Positions 1 through 7,166 of a DNA stretch of 11,424 nt are shown piece after piece (within the stretch, counting starts at the first letter, position 1; each line of letters opens with the position of its first letter). The translations under genes and the position numbers were made by a program. The notes beneath the pieces were generated by a model. It did no database searches, was not told where the DNA came from, and saw only the letters and a program-made list of their open reading frames with translations. The DNA is from Verrucomicrobia bacterium UBA673 (GTDB taxonomy: Bacteria > Verrucomicrobiota > Verrucomicrobiia > Limisphaerales > UBA1096). The DNA is taken from assembly GCA_002299785.1 (NCBI GenBank), contig DBNL01000125.1, positions 1 to 11,424 of the forward strand, read 5' to 3'.

Positions 1-1148
1 TTGGGCAGCTTGTAGCCCATGACCTTGGGCGTCTTGGCGACGGAGGTAGGCCCCTTGGGCTTGGGGATGTGTCGGGGCAGCTTAGGCTTGGCTGGTGCAT
101 CGGGTTTCGTCGTGACGTCTGGCTTGGCTTCGCTCTCTGTGGTGTCGTCCGCTTGGCCAAGAATGTCATCGGTGTTGGCGGCCTTGTGCTCGGTAGGCCC
201 GGTTGGTTCGTCCGTTTTTTCGGGCTTGGCTGGTGCATCGGGTTTATCGGCGCAAGCCTTGACCTCCTCGGCAGTAATCACCGAGCCCATCTCGACTTCA
301 TCCGGATCCGGCTCGGACTCTTCTATGGTCTTGTTCCGTTGTTCCGCATCCAGCACGCTCAGGTCGCGAACGGTCGGCTTGGGCACAGGCTTGAGATCGG
401 CACCGAGCCCCTGATCGGTCTTCAGTTCCACCGTGTTCGGCTCGATTTCCTGCTCGATGGCTTTTTTCTGTTTTTGCAGTTCACGCTCAAGCCGCCTGGT
501 CTTGCGCTTGATTGACTTTTGGTATGGCTTGCCCGCCGCCAAACCGGTTTGCTCACGACGGTCACGCCAATTTCCCCATGTGTCGACCGTCCAGTGCCAA
601 ATCTCGACCGGCTGGAGGTTGGTCAGGAAATAGAGACTGGCGAGGATAGCCGCGGTGTGGATGATGATCGCGCCCGCAGTACCGAAGGTGTGAAAAACCG
701 GGTAAATGATGGATTGGGCAATGACGCCGCCAAGTTGGAATCCGTCTGCCCAGAATGCGAGGCCGAAGTTTTCGTCCAGTTCCTGCAGCAGCCCCATCAG
801 ACCGAGCAGATAAACCACTGCAGCGACCGGTTCCTTCCACGATTGGCGGAGGTGAATGAAGAACGGGTGGAGAAAAGAGGCTCCAAAGAACAGCAGAAGC
901 AACGGCACCATGTAGGCCGCGAAGCCTATGGCCATGAACGAAATATAAGAGAGGTAGGCTCCGACCGGCCCGATCATGTTTTGGTAACCGTCGGCTGGAT
1001 CGCTAGGATTGAGAGGGGGATCAGTCGGGTTGTAGCTAAGTAGTGACAGGATGAAAAGGACCGAAACAGCGATCATTGGGATCCCTATCCATCCCAGATC
1101 CATCCGGGGCTGAGCGCTGGTTGCTGCCTTAGTCTCCTTGCGGGGCAC
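1..1148 (-). CDS. ftsK: FtsK/SpoIIIE-type DNA translocase, N-terminal part (truncated by window edge)
   Basis: The reading frame is open from a GTG at 1148 to the left edge, giving 382 residues with no stop. Residues 1-15 are basic (PRKETK). Membrane helices follow at about 21-38, 61-90, 106-122 and 155-177, which matches the four-helix FtsK membrane domain. SYNPTDPP after the first helix and the GPVGAYL segment near 60-66 are typical of the family. Residues 195-375 form a charged, proline- and lysine-rich linker. It contains KPDAPAKP twice (302-309 and 348-355), and the visible part ends in GYKLP, the kind of sequence that precedes the motor domain. In the family, the C-terminal ATPase motor pumps DNA at the division septum; here it lies outside the window. 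Start choice: ATG at 1103 would begin right at the first helix with no basic leader, so GTG 1148 is preferred. Neither start has a good ribosome binding site. The gene is divergent from the LysM lipoprotein gene. Confidence 0.85.
   Translation of the reverse strand, partial: MPRKETKAATSAQPRMDLGWIGIPMIAVSVLFILSLLSYNPTDPPLNPSDPADGYQNMIGPVGAYLSYISFMAIGFAAYMVPLLLLFFGASFLHPFFIHLRQSWKEPVAAVVYLLGLMGLLQELDENFGLAFWADGFQLGGVIAQSIIYPVFHTFGTAGAIIIHTAAILASLYFLTNLQPVEIWHWTVDTWGNWRDRREQTGLAAGKPYQKSIKRKTRRLERELQKQKKAIEQEIEPNTVELKTDQGLGADLKPVPKPTVRDLSVLDAEQRNKTIEESEPDPDEVEMGSVITAEEVKACADKPDAPAKPEKTDEPTGPTEHKAANTDDILGQADDTTESEAKPDVTTKPDAPAKPKLPRHIPKPKGPTSVAKTPKVMGYKLP
85..245. repeat. 23-bp direct repeat in the ftsK linker (85-107 and 223-245)
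   Basis: The same 23 bases, beginning ggcttggctggtgcatcggg, occur at 85-107 and 223-245. On the minus strand they encode the linker repeat KPDAPAKP. Exact identity at the DNA level suggests a recent duplication inside the low-complexity linker. No other copy was noticed in the window. Confidence 0.85.
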
Positions 1149-1256
1149 GGGTGATAGTGTAGGGGGTGCGACGCCGAAGAAAAAGCGCGGATTGGAGATT
1201 TGTTACTTGCGCGAACTTGGGTTGCTTTGGGGGTGGTTCCTGTTTACTTTCCGCGC
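1149..1256. other. Divergent intergenic region between ftsK and the LysM lipoprotein gene
   Basis: These 108 bases must hold the promoters for both divergent units if the chosen starts are right. For ftsK, TACACT at about 1155-1160 on the minus strand is a possible -10 box, but no convincing -35 lies upstream. For the plus-strand gene no clear sigma-70 pair is visible. No hairpin or operator-like palindrome was seen. Confidence 0.4.
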
Positions 1257-2048
1257 ATGAACTTGTGGTTCAGCCTTGGGAAGACGATGACGCTGGCGAT
1301 GTTAGCGGCCTTGGTGGTAGGTTGTGAACCAACGAGCGGGAGCGGTTCCCGAATGGAGGACGACGCTGATTTTGTGCGTGGGAAAAGCCGCCTGGCCCGC
1401 AAGGATGTTGACGGTGCGGTTCTCTCCTTCCGCAAGGCGCTCGCCAACAATCCGGGCAACGCGGCCGCTCATTTCGAGCTAGGGCTGATTTTTTACGAGC
1501 CTAGCAACAAAAAAAATAACTACGTTTCGGCCTGCTACCATTTCCAGCGGCATCTTGAGTTGCAACAGGACTCCAGCCACGCAGGCAACATCGATGGCTT
1601 CATCAAGGTCTGCAAAAAGGAGATCGCCAAGGACATTGCAATGGCGCCCATCCCGCGTTCGGAGATTAACGCGATTCACACGATGCGAACGCAGTTGGCC
1701 AAAGCCAATAGCGAAAAAAACAACCTCAAGAGCCAAGTTGAGGCCATGCGCGGCCGGTTGCAGCAAGCGGGCAGCACCCTACCAGAGGTTGCCGCGGCGA
1801 CCGGCAGTTTGCAGCCTTCCTTGAACTCGCGCGGCAACCCGCGCGTGGCTCCGAGGCCCAATTACGAAGTCCGATCCAGTCAGACTCGGACTCACACGCT
1901 CAAGGCGGGCGAGAGCCTCTACAGCCTGGCCCGGCGCTACTCTGTTTCGTTCTCAGCCTTGAAAGCGGCCAACCCGCGCCTGATGCGCAACTCTCGAGAC
2001 TTGAAGCCGGGCGTCACCGTTTATATCCCGGCCAAGCGCACCCAGTAA
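1257..2048 (+). CDS. Lipoprotein with TPR-like region, coiled coil and C-terminal LysM domain
   Basis: This is a 263-residue envelope protein. Residues 1-22 form a signal peptide with K9 and a hydrophobic core, ending in the lipobox VVGC with Cys23 as the predicted lipidation site. Residues about 37-102 look like one or two TPR units, with a repeat-like helix pattern around GKSRLARKDVDGAVLSFRKA and an A..HFELGLIFY helix. Residues about 135-170 are a charged heptad-like helix (probable coiled coil). After a Pro/Ser/Asn-rich stretch, residues 210-260 form a LysM domain (HTLKAGESLYSLARRYSVS, then LKPGVTVYIP), a peptidoglycan-binding fold. The protein is therefore probably membrane-anchored and in contact with the cell wall. 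Start choice: ATG 1257 gives a complete signal peptide. ATG 1287 has a weak GGGAAG upstream but loses the basic residue. An open frame back to TTG 1200 adds residues that do not look like a signal sequence. The next gene begins 9 bases after the stop, suggesting an operon. The partner and exact role are unknown. Confidence 0.85.
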   Translation: MNLWFSLGKTMTLAMLAALVVGCEPTSGSGSRMEDDADFVRGKSRLARKDVDGAVLSFRKALANNPGNAAAHFELGLIFYEPSNKKNNYVSACYHFQRHLELQQDSSHAGNIDGFIKVCKKEIAKDIAMAPIPRSEINAIHTMRTQLAKANSEKNNLKSQVEAMRGRLQQAGSTLPEVAAATGSLQPSLNSRGNPRVAPRPNYEVRSSQTRTHTLKAGESLYSLARRYSVSFSALKAANPRLMRNSRDLKPGVTVYIPAKRTQ

Positions 2049-2057
2049 TCCACCGCC

Positions 2058-2879
2058 GTGAGCCGATTGGTCTTCCCAGTCATCCTCCTGTTTTGGCTGG
2101 CGATGAATGTCCTTCTGTGGCGCGCCGAGTACGGCGACACTGATCGGGGCAGCCGCGTCTCCAAAGACGTGGTGTTCAATAAAATCTTCAACGCGCCCGA
2201 CGCCTCAAATCTACGGGTTTCCCAGAACGGCACGTTGCTTGGCTTCGTCCACTGGGAAATCATCCCCGACGAGGTTTACTTCAGCGGTACCAACCAACCG
2301 GCTGGGCGTGTCGAGGCGATAACGGGCTATACCCTCGCGCTCGATGGCCGGATCCAAGTCGAGTCGATAAAAACGAAAATGCGGTTCACTCTCCGATCGA
2401 CACTCGACGTCGATCTCGGTTGGAAAAACGTCAGCGCCACGATCGACCTGCCGCCCAGCACGTGGGAGTTTGCTGCGGCGGAAACGAACCAAGTGCTTAG
2501 TGTGAAACACGACGGGGCGCTTGGCCAATGGGAACGAACGACACCGATTGCCCAACTCCGAAACCCCGCCGCATTGCTCGAGTCGTTCGCCGGGCCGGTT
2601 TTTGCGCCGTTGCTCGAGCCCTTGCTGCCGCCTATCACTGAGCTTGACCAAGCTGGCTCTGCGCCGCTTGAGCTTGGCCTCGAGTGGGTCGCCTACAGCG
2701 ACGCGATCCGGCTCGGCAGCACACGCGTCCGAATTTATCGTCTCGAGGCCAACCTGCCTGGCGAGCGTATTATAACGGTTTTGGTGAGCCGGGTAGGTGA
2801 GATTTTGCAGGTCACATTTCCCGGCCAACTCGAGTTCATTAACGAAAGTTTCCCCCTGAAGAAAGAAGCGGAAAAATGA
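2058..2879 (+). CDS. Membrane-anchored protein of unknown function, upstream of ABC exporter genes
   Basis: I do not recognise this 273-residue protein. Residues 4-20 form one hydrophobic helix (LVFPVILLFWLAMNVLL) that acts as a membrane anchor or uncleaved signal; no lipobox cysteine follows. The remainder is soluble and appears rich in beta strands (for example LALDGRIQVESIKTKMRFTL at 93-112). It ends with a region of alternating hydrophobic residues, about 222-262, of the form RVRIYRLEANLPG...ITVLVSRVGEILQV, which recalls LolA- or DUF3108-like sheets; that resemblance is only an impression. With the N-terminus in the membrane the soluble part is probably outside the cytoplasm. The GTG start at 2058 keeps the whole helix, whereas ATG 2103 would cut into it. 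The stop overlaps the ABC ATPase start (ATGA, 2876-2879), so the two are probably translationally coupled and this protein is a likely accessory of the transporter. Confidence 0.8.
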   Translation: MSRLVFPVILLFWLAMNVLLWRAEYGDTDRGSRVSKDVVFNKIFNAPDASNLRVSQNGTLLGFVHWEIIPDEVYFSGTNQPAGRVEAITGYTLALDGRIQVESIKTKMRFTLRSTLDVDLGWKNVSATIDLPPSTWEFAAAETNQVLSVKHDGALGQWERTTPIAQLRNPAALLESFAGPVFAPLLEPLLPPITELDQAGSAPLELGLEWVAYSDAIRLGSTRVRIYRLEANLPGERIITVLVSRVGEILQVTFPGQLEFINESFPLKKEAEK

Positions 2880-3598
2880 TTGAAATCGAGCAATTAACCA
2901 AGCAATTCGGTGATTTAAGGGCAGTCGATGACCTTAGCCTGGCTGTGCCAGGCGGCGAGTTCTTCGTGATCCTTGGCCCGAATGCCGCCGGCAAAACCAC
3001 CACCATCAAGGTCATGGCAGGGCTAATGAAACCGACAACCGGCTCGGTGAGGATTTGCGGATTTGACATCGGCACCAGCCCAATCGAGGCGCGCCGCCGC
3101 ATGGCCTATGTGCCGGATTTTCCGTTCCTCTATGACAAGCTAACACCGACTGAGTTTTTCCGTTTCACCGGCAAGTTGTTTGGGATGAAGGATCCTGCGA
3201 TGGAGGCCGAAGCAGAGCACCTGGCGAACCGATTCAACCTCGGCGATTTTTTGGCCAAGCCGATCGAGAGTCTCTCGCACGGGACCAAGCAGCGCGTAGC
3301 CATCGTCTCGGCGCTGATGCACTCGCCGGAGGTCGTTGTGTTTGACGAGCCGATGGTCGGGCTGGATCCGCACCATTCCCGCGTGCTCAAGGACATACTG
3401 CGCGAACAGGCCGAAGCCGGGGTGACCGTGTTTGTCTCCACCCACCAACTCAGCGTCGCCGAGGAAATGGCCGACCGCATCGGCATCATGCACCAGGGAC
3501 GACTGGTTGCCGTCGGGTCGCACGAGGAGTTGCAGTCAGCGAATCGGGACAGAACTCTTGAGTCTATTTTTCTGTCACTCACTGACAACGACGCATGA
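2876..3598 (+). CDS. ABC transporter ATP-binding protein (ABC-2 exporter type)
   Basis: This is a 240-residue nucleotide-binding subunit, the usual length for a stand-alone ABC ATPase. Walker A is GPNAAGKT at 34-41, where most relatives have Gly instead of the first Ala. The Q-loop position reads YVPD at 78-81, with Asp in place of Gln, as in several ABC-2 exporter ATPases. The signature motif is LSHGTKQR at 133-140, Walker B with the catalytic Glu is VVVFDEP at 153-159, the D-loop is GLDP at 162-165, and the switch His is H190 in STHQ. All elements for ATP hydrolysis are present. The start overlaps the previous gene and the stop overlaps the permease start (ATGA at 3595-3598), so it almost certainly works with that permease. 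The substrate is unknown. The short upstream A/G-rich stretch (GCGGAAAA) is a weak ribosome binding site. Confidence 0.93.
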   Translation: MIEIEQLTKQFGDLRAVDDLSLAVPGGEFFVILGPNAAGKTTTIKVMAGLMKPTTGSVRICGFDIGTSPIEARRRMAYVPDFPFLYDKLTPTEFFRFTGKLFGMKDPAMEAEAEHLANRFNLGDFLAKPIESLSHGTKQRVAIVSALMHSPEVVVFDEPMVGLDPHHSRVLKDILREQAEAGVTVFVSTHQLSVAEEMADRIGIMHQGRLVAVGSHEELQSANRDRTLESIFLSLTDNDA

Positions 3599-5322
3599 AC
3601 GACGAGACACCCATTCCGCACTGGCGGATTTTGGCAGGGGTCAACCGCACGCAAAGCTGGCGGCGGCTCAAGTCGGCGGTGGCGCACTCTCGACTGCACG
3701 CGTTCCTTATGGGCCTGTTTGTCTTGGGTTACGCCTTGCTGGCGTACGCGCTGTTTCACAAAGCGCTGCAGTTCACCTCGAGCTTCCCCGGCCTGGGGCC
3801 GGTGCTGATCGAGCGGATGATATTCCTGTTGTTCGCGTTCCTGTTTTTGCTGTTACTACTTAGCAACGTCATCATTAACTTCACCAACCTTTTCCGAAAC
3901 AGGGAAACGCATTTTCTGCTGTCACTGCCGGTGCCGCATCAGGTGGTTTATCGGTGGAAAATTTTTGAGTCTGGAATCCTGGCGTCTTGGGCGTTTTTGT
4001 TTTTGATCGCACCATTCGTGGCGGCGTATGGGACGACCTACAACGCGTCGTGGCATTTTTATATTGTGACGCCGATCTTCGTGGCGCTGTTCGTCGTTCT
4101 GCCGGCCATTCTTGGCAGTTGGGCGGCAATCGGGCTGGCGAGGTGTCTAAACCGGTTGGCGTTCCAGGTGGCCGCCGTGCTGGTGGTGATCGTGATGATC
4201 GTCTTTGTCAGCTCATGGCTGCAGCCGGAGACGGTGACCGACGAGATGCTTGAGACGCGCGTGCTCGACGTCGTCGACAGGTTGCTATCGCGCACGCGGT
4301 TTTCGCTCTTCCCGTTCTTGCCAAGCTACTGGGTGTCGAGCGGGATCACCCAATGGGTCGAGGGTGCGTTGATGGGTACATTTTTCTTTGGCTTGGTTTT
4401 GCTCAGTCACACGCTCTTTTTCGGCTACCTCGCATCGACTCGCTCGGGCGTTTTTTTTTACGGGGCGCTCTCAGCGGTGAACAGCCGTGGCGGCGGCGGG
4501 ACGGCCCGTTGGAAATTCTGGCGGCGCAAGCGACCGCTTGGCCAAACGGCGTTCACGTCCAAGCCGCTAGACCGATGGGCCAAGCTACTGTGGTGGGGGA
4601 GCGCCGATACACGTGCGCTGATCGTGAAGGACATACGCACCTTCTTGCGTGACGCAACCCAATGGGGCCAGTCGCTGATCCTGCTTGGCCTGCTGATCGC
4701 CTACATCGTGAACCTCCGCCATTTTTCGCACCGGCTGACTAGCGATTTTTGGATCGACCTCACCTCGTATCTCAATCTTGGTGCGTGCGCGCTGAATCTA
4801 GCCACGTTGACGACCCGCTTCGTTTTCCCTCAAATCTCGCTCGAGGGCAAACGCATCTGGATTATCGGCATGGCGCCGCTTGGTATGCGCCGCACGCTCA
4901 TGGCCAAGTTTCTCTTTTCCACAGCCGTGTCGATGATCGTGACGATGGCGCTGGTGGGGGCCTCATGCGCGATGCTATCGATTCCGCTGGAGCGCATTCT
5001 GTACTTCACGCTGACCGTCGGAGTAATGGCGTTCACGCTCAACGCGCTGGCGGTGGGTCTCGGTGCGGTGTACCCGAACTTCCGCGAGGACAACCCGAGC
5101 AAGATAGTCAGCGGCTTTGGCGGCACGCTGTGCCTTGTGCTGAGTTTCCTTTATATCATTGGAATGCTGAGCCTGATGGCGGCGACATCGCGCTGGGCAT
5201 TTGGCGGCAGCTCGCCGGTGGTTTTCGGTCTGGGTTGGGTACTGTTCCTTGGCGGCTCATTCCTGCTCGGCTGGCTGCCGCTGCGAACCGGCATCCGAAA
5301 AATGGCCAGCGTGGAAATCTAG
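3595..5322 (+). CDS. ABC transporter permease, large two-half membrane subunit
   Basis: This is a 575-residue polytopic membrane protein. The first half has hydrophobic helices at about 35-58, 74-98, 125-145, 156-182, 188-207 and 255-280. A basic cytoplasmic-looking linker at 296-340 (with WKFWRRKRP) follows. The second half has helices at about 356-374, 388-404, 437-462, 468-490, 504-530 and 540-562. Conserved-looking motifs are FRNRETHFLLSLP at 100-112 and VKDIRTFLRDATQWGQS at 344-360, both of a kind seen in the large ABC exporter permeases of Verrucomicrobiota and Planctomycetota. Such proteins pair with a cytoplasmic ATPase, here the overlapping upstream gene. Direction (export) follows from the absence of a substrate-binding protein and from family type; the substrate is not predictable. 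No ribosome binding site precedes the ATG, which fits translational coupling. The gene ends 21 bases from the convergent recJ stop. Confidence 0.9.
   Translation: MNDETPIPHWRILAGVNRTQSWRRLKSAVAHSRLHAFLMGLFVLGYALLAYALFHKALQFTSSFPGLGPVLIERMIFLLFAFLFLLLLLSNVIINFTNLFRNRETHFLLSLPVPHQVVYRWKIFESGILASWAFLFLIAPFVAAYGTTYNASWHFYIVTPIFVALFVVLPAILGSWAAIGLARCLNRLAFQVAAVLVVIVMIVFVSSWLQPETVTDEMLETRVLDVVDRLLSRTRFSLFPFLPSYWVSSGITQWVEGALMGTFFFGLVLLSHTLFFGYLASTRSGVFFYGALSAVNSRGGGGTARWKFWRRKRPLGQTAFTSKPLDRWAKLLWWGSADTRALIVKDIRTFLRDATQWGQSLILLGLLIAYIVNLRHFSHRLTSDFWIDLTSYLNLGACALNLATLTTRFVFPQISLEGKRIWIIGMAPLGMRRTLMAKFLFSTAVSMIVTMALVGASCAMLSIPLERILYFTLTVGVMAFTLNALAVGLGAVYPNFREDNPSKIVSGFGGTLCLVLSFLYIIGMLSLMAATSRWAFGGSSPVVFGLGWVLFLGGSFLLGWLPLRTGIRKMASVEI
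4535..4548. repeat. Intragenic copy of the CGCTTGGCCAAGCG-like palindrome
   Basis: The sequence CGCTTGGCCAAACG matches the proposed 14-base palindrome at 13 positions. It lies inside the permease linker and encodes part of PLGQT. It is one of the two best copies in the window. Confidence 0.5.
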
Positions 5323-5343
5323 CTGTTTTGCCAAGCGGCGGGG
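5323..5343. other. Convergent gene junction with a palindrome half-site
   Basis: Only 21 bases separate the stops of the permease and recJ. They contain GCCAAGCG at 5330-5337, a half-site of the dispersed palindrome. No convincing bidirectional terminator is visible; the only stem, GCC/GGC, has 3 base pairs. Confidence 0.5.
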
Positions 5344-7062
5344 TCAGTCTTTGGATGGGCGCCAGTCGATTAGTTTTAGCTGAACGGTTTGGCGGTCGTT
5401 GAAGTTGTTGATCTGCGGTGCGATGGCAATGTCGAACGTGTCTTTCGGCTCGTCCTCGGGCTTGAGGTTCCACGCAACGACTTCGGAGGTACCGCGCTCG
5501 TCGGTCACCCAGAACTTGGCGTGCTGTTTGTCGCGGCCCATTCGGTAAACAGGACTCGAAAGGGTGAGTCCGGCGACGAGGAGCTGGATCTCCGGGTTGT
5601 CTTGGCCAAGCGGCTCGAGTTGGCGCATTTCCTCGATGTGCACCAGGGTCAGTTCCGAGAGGTCTGTCTCGGCGTCGAGCTTGAGCGGCGGCTGGAACAT
5701 GTCGGGCGAGATGGTTTTCTTAGCGATCTCGTTGATCCGCTCGCGGAAGGCGTTAAGCCGGCCGGGCTTGACGGAGACGCCGGCGGCCATGGCGTGTCCG
5801 CCGTGGTCGTTGAGCAGGTCGTCGCAGCCTCGCATGGCCTCGGCAAGATCGAAGCCTTCGATGCTGCGGGCGGAGCCTTTCCAGCCGTCGCCGTCGCTGG
5901 CGAGGATGAAGGTGGGCCGGTAGAACTCGCGCATGACGCGGGAGGCGACGATACCGATGACGCCGAGATGCCACTCCATGTTGCCCTCGACGATGACGAA
6001 ATCCTTTTCAGGGTCGAAGCGTTCGCGGATGTTCTCGACGGCCTGGGTGGAGATATCGCGCTCGATTTTCCGTCGCTCGTTGTTGTAGTTGTCCAGTGTC
6101 TCAGCGGCTTTCTCAGCCTCGTACCGGTCCTTGGCCAGGAGGAGGTTGAGAGATGCGTCGGGGTTATCCATCCGGCCGGCGGCGTTGAGGCGGGGGCCAA
6201 GGTGGAAGCCGATATTGAAGACGGTGACAGGCCCGGAGATATTGGAGATTTTTTTAAGGGAAACGAGGCCTGGGCGGGTGGTTTCGCTCAGTTGCTCGAG
6301 GCCGGCTCGGACGAGTTTGCGGTTTTCGCCGGTCAAAGGCACGAGGTCGGCGACGGTGCCCAGGGCGACGAGGTCTAGGTATTCCTTGAGGTCGAGATCG
6401 CGCTCCTTTTGCATGCCCTCCTGTCGGCCTCGCTTGACGAGTGCGTGGGCGAGTTTGAACGCGAGCCCAACGGAGCAGAGTTCCTGAAAGTTCGGGTAGT
6501 CGTTGCTGACCTGAGGGTTGACCATCGCGAGCGGCTCGGGCGGTGGTACGCTGACCTGGTGGTGGTCCAGTACGAGGACGTCAACTTTTTTGCTGTTGAG
6601 AAATTCGATGGCCTCGACGGCAGTGGAGCCACAATCGACGGCGAGCACGATATCCACGCCGAATTTTTCGAGGCATTTCTCCAGGGTCACAGCGCTCAGG
6701 CCGTAGCCGCCGTCAAAGCGGCTGGGCAGATACGACTGCACGGTCCAGCCCAGCTCGGTCAACATCTCCGAGAGCAACGCCGTGGAGCTGACGCCGTCCA
6801 CATCGTAGTCGCCATAGATCAACAACCGCTCGTTGTCTTCCCTCGCCTTCCATAGCCGCTCGACGGCGGCATCCATGTTTGGAATCAGAAATGGGTCGGC
6901 CAATAACTTGAGCCTTGGGTTCAGGAACTCGCTGACTTCCGTCTTGCTGGCGACGCCCCGGTTGACGAGGCATTGCGCCATGAGTGGCGACAGCGGCAGC
7001 TCGCGAAAGAGTTGGCCGGTTAAGAGCGGTTGTGAGGGTGCGAGGTTCCAGCGATATTTCAC
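5344..7062 (-). CDS. recJ: Single-stranded-DNA-specific exonuclease RecJ
   Basis: This is a 572-residue protein, full length for bacterial RecJ, which degrades single-stranded DNA 5'-3' in the cytoplasm during recombinational and mismatch repair. The DHH phosphoesterase domain is clear: DYDVDG at 85-90, VDCGST at 142-147 (many RecJ have D-N-G-I-S here), the DHH triad at 166-168, GTVADLVPL at 235-243, and PRLNAAGRMDN at 290-300. The DHHA1 domain carries GSARSIEGFDLAEAM (396-410) and GGHAMAAG (421-428). The C-terminal part, from about 455, fits the OB-fold. The metal-binding Asp and His residues appear intact. The start is GTG at 7062, because an in-frame TGA lies further upstream with no other start between. 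A strong AAGGAGG is 14 bases upstream, longer than the usual spacing. A 19-codon frame ends in overlap with this GTG. The gene lies downstream of terC on the same strand. Confidence 0.96.
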   Translation of the reverse strand: MKYRWNLAPSQPLLTGQLFRELPLSPLMAQCLVNRGVASKTEVSEFLNPRLKLLADPFLIPNMDAAVERLWKAREDNERLLIYGDYDVDGVSSTALLSEMLTELGWTVQSYLPSRFDGGYGLSAVTLEKCLEKFGVDIVLAVDCGSTAVEAIEFLNSKKVDVLVLDHHQVSVPPPEPLAMVNPQVSNDYPNFQELCSVGLAFKLAHALVKRGRQEGMQKERDLDLKEYLDLVALGTVADLVPLTGENRKLVRAGLEQLSETTRPGLVSLKKISNISGPVTVFNIGFHLGPRLNAAGRMDNPDASLNLLLAKDRYEAEKAAETLDNYNNERRKIERDISTQAVENIRERFDPEKDFVIVEGNMEWHLGVIGIVASRVMREFYRPTFILASDGDGWKGSARSIEGFDLAEAMRGCDDLLNDHGGHAMAAGVSVKPGRLNAFRERINEIAKKTISPDMFQPPLKLDAETDLSELTLVHIEEMRQLEPLGQDNPEIQLLVAGLTLSSPVYRMGRDKQHAKFWVTDERGTSEVVAWNLKPEDEPKDTFDIAIAPQINNFNDRQTVQLKLIDWRPSKD

Positions 7063-7118
7063 GCCGGAATCCGAACCCTCCTTGATGTCCGGATCAGTTT
7101 GTCAGGTTTGTTGTTCAT
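7059..7118 (-). other. Possible 19-codon leader frame overlapping the recJ start
   Basis: A frame starting at ATG 7118 reads MNNKPDKLIRTSRRVRIPA and stops with a TGA that shares bases with the recJ GTG (GTGA, 7059-7062). It contains the AAGGAGG sequence within it. It could serve for translational coupling or be chance. No good ribosome binding site precedes its own ATG. I do not recognise the peptide. Confidence 0.25.
7077..7083 (-). promoter_or_regulatory. AAGGAGG Shine-Dalgarno-like sequence upstream of recJ
   Basis: AAGGAGG is a near-full match to the anti-Shine-Dalgarno sequence, in a window where most genes lack one. It is 14 bases from the GTG at 7062, which is far for direct initiation. 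There is no alternative in-frame start closer to it. Confidence 0.5.
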
Positions 7119-7144
7119 ACTACTAAAAATTCTTTCGTTGGCCC

Positions 7145-7158
7145 GGCTTAGCCAAGCG
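7145..7158. repeat. Intergenic palindrome copy downstream of terC
   Basis: GGCTTAGCCAAGCG matches the proposed palindrome consensus at 12 of 14 positions. It lies 9 bases beyond the terC stop. The 14 bases at 7146-7159 recur exactly, in the same orientation, at 8195-8208 on the other side of terC. Confidence 0.5.
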
Positions 7159-7166
7159 CCTGTTGC

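Noticed and set aside
19..1043. Several overlapping plus-strand open frames across the ftsK region
   Set aside because: They run antisense to a minus-strand frame with clear FtsK membrane-domain features and have repetitive, non-protein-like composition.
5323..5343. Bidirectional terminator between the permease and recJ
   Set aside because: Only a 3-bp stem can form and there are no matching T tracts on both sides.
5389..6378. Long plus-strand open frame (about 329 codons) opposite recJ
   Set aside because: It is antisense to all conserved RecJ motifs; its Val/Gly/Ala/Asp/Glu-rich composition is typical of a shadow of a GC-rich gene.
7119..7166. Separate sigma-70 promoter for recJ after terC
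   Set aside because: TTGGCT is present but no properly spaced -10 box follows, so no promoter is called.
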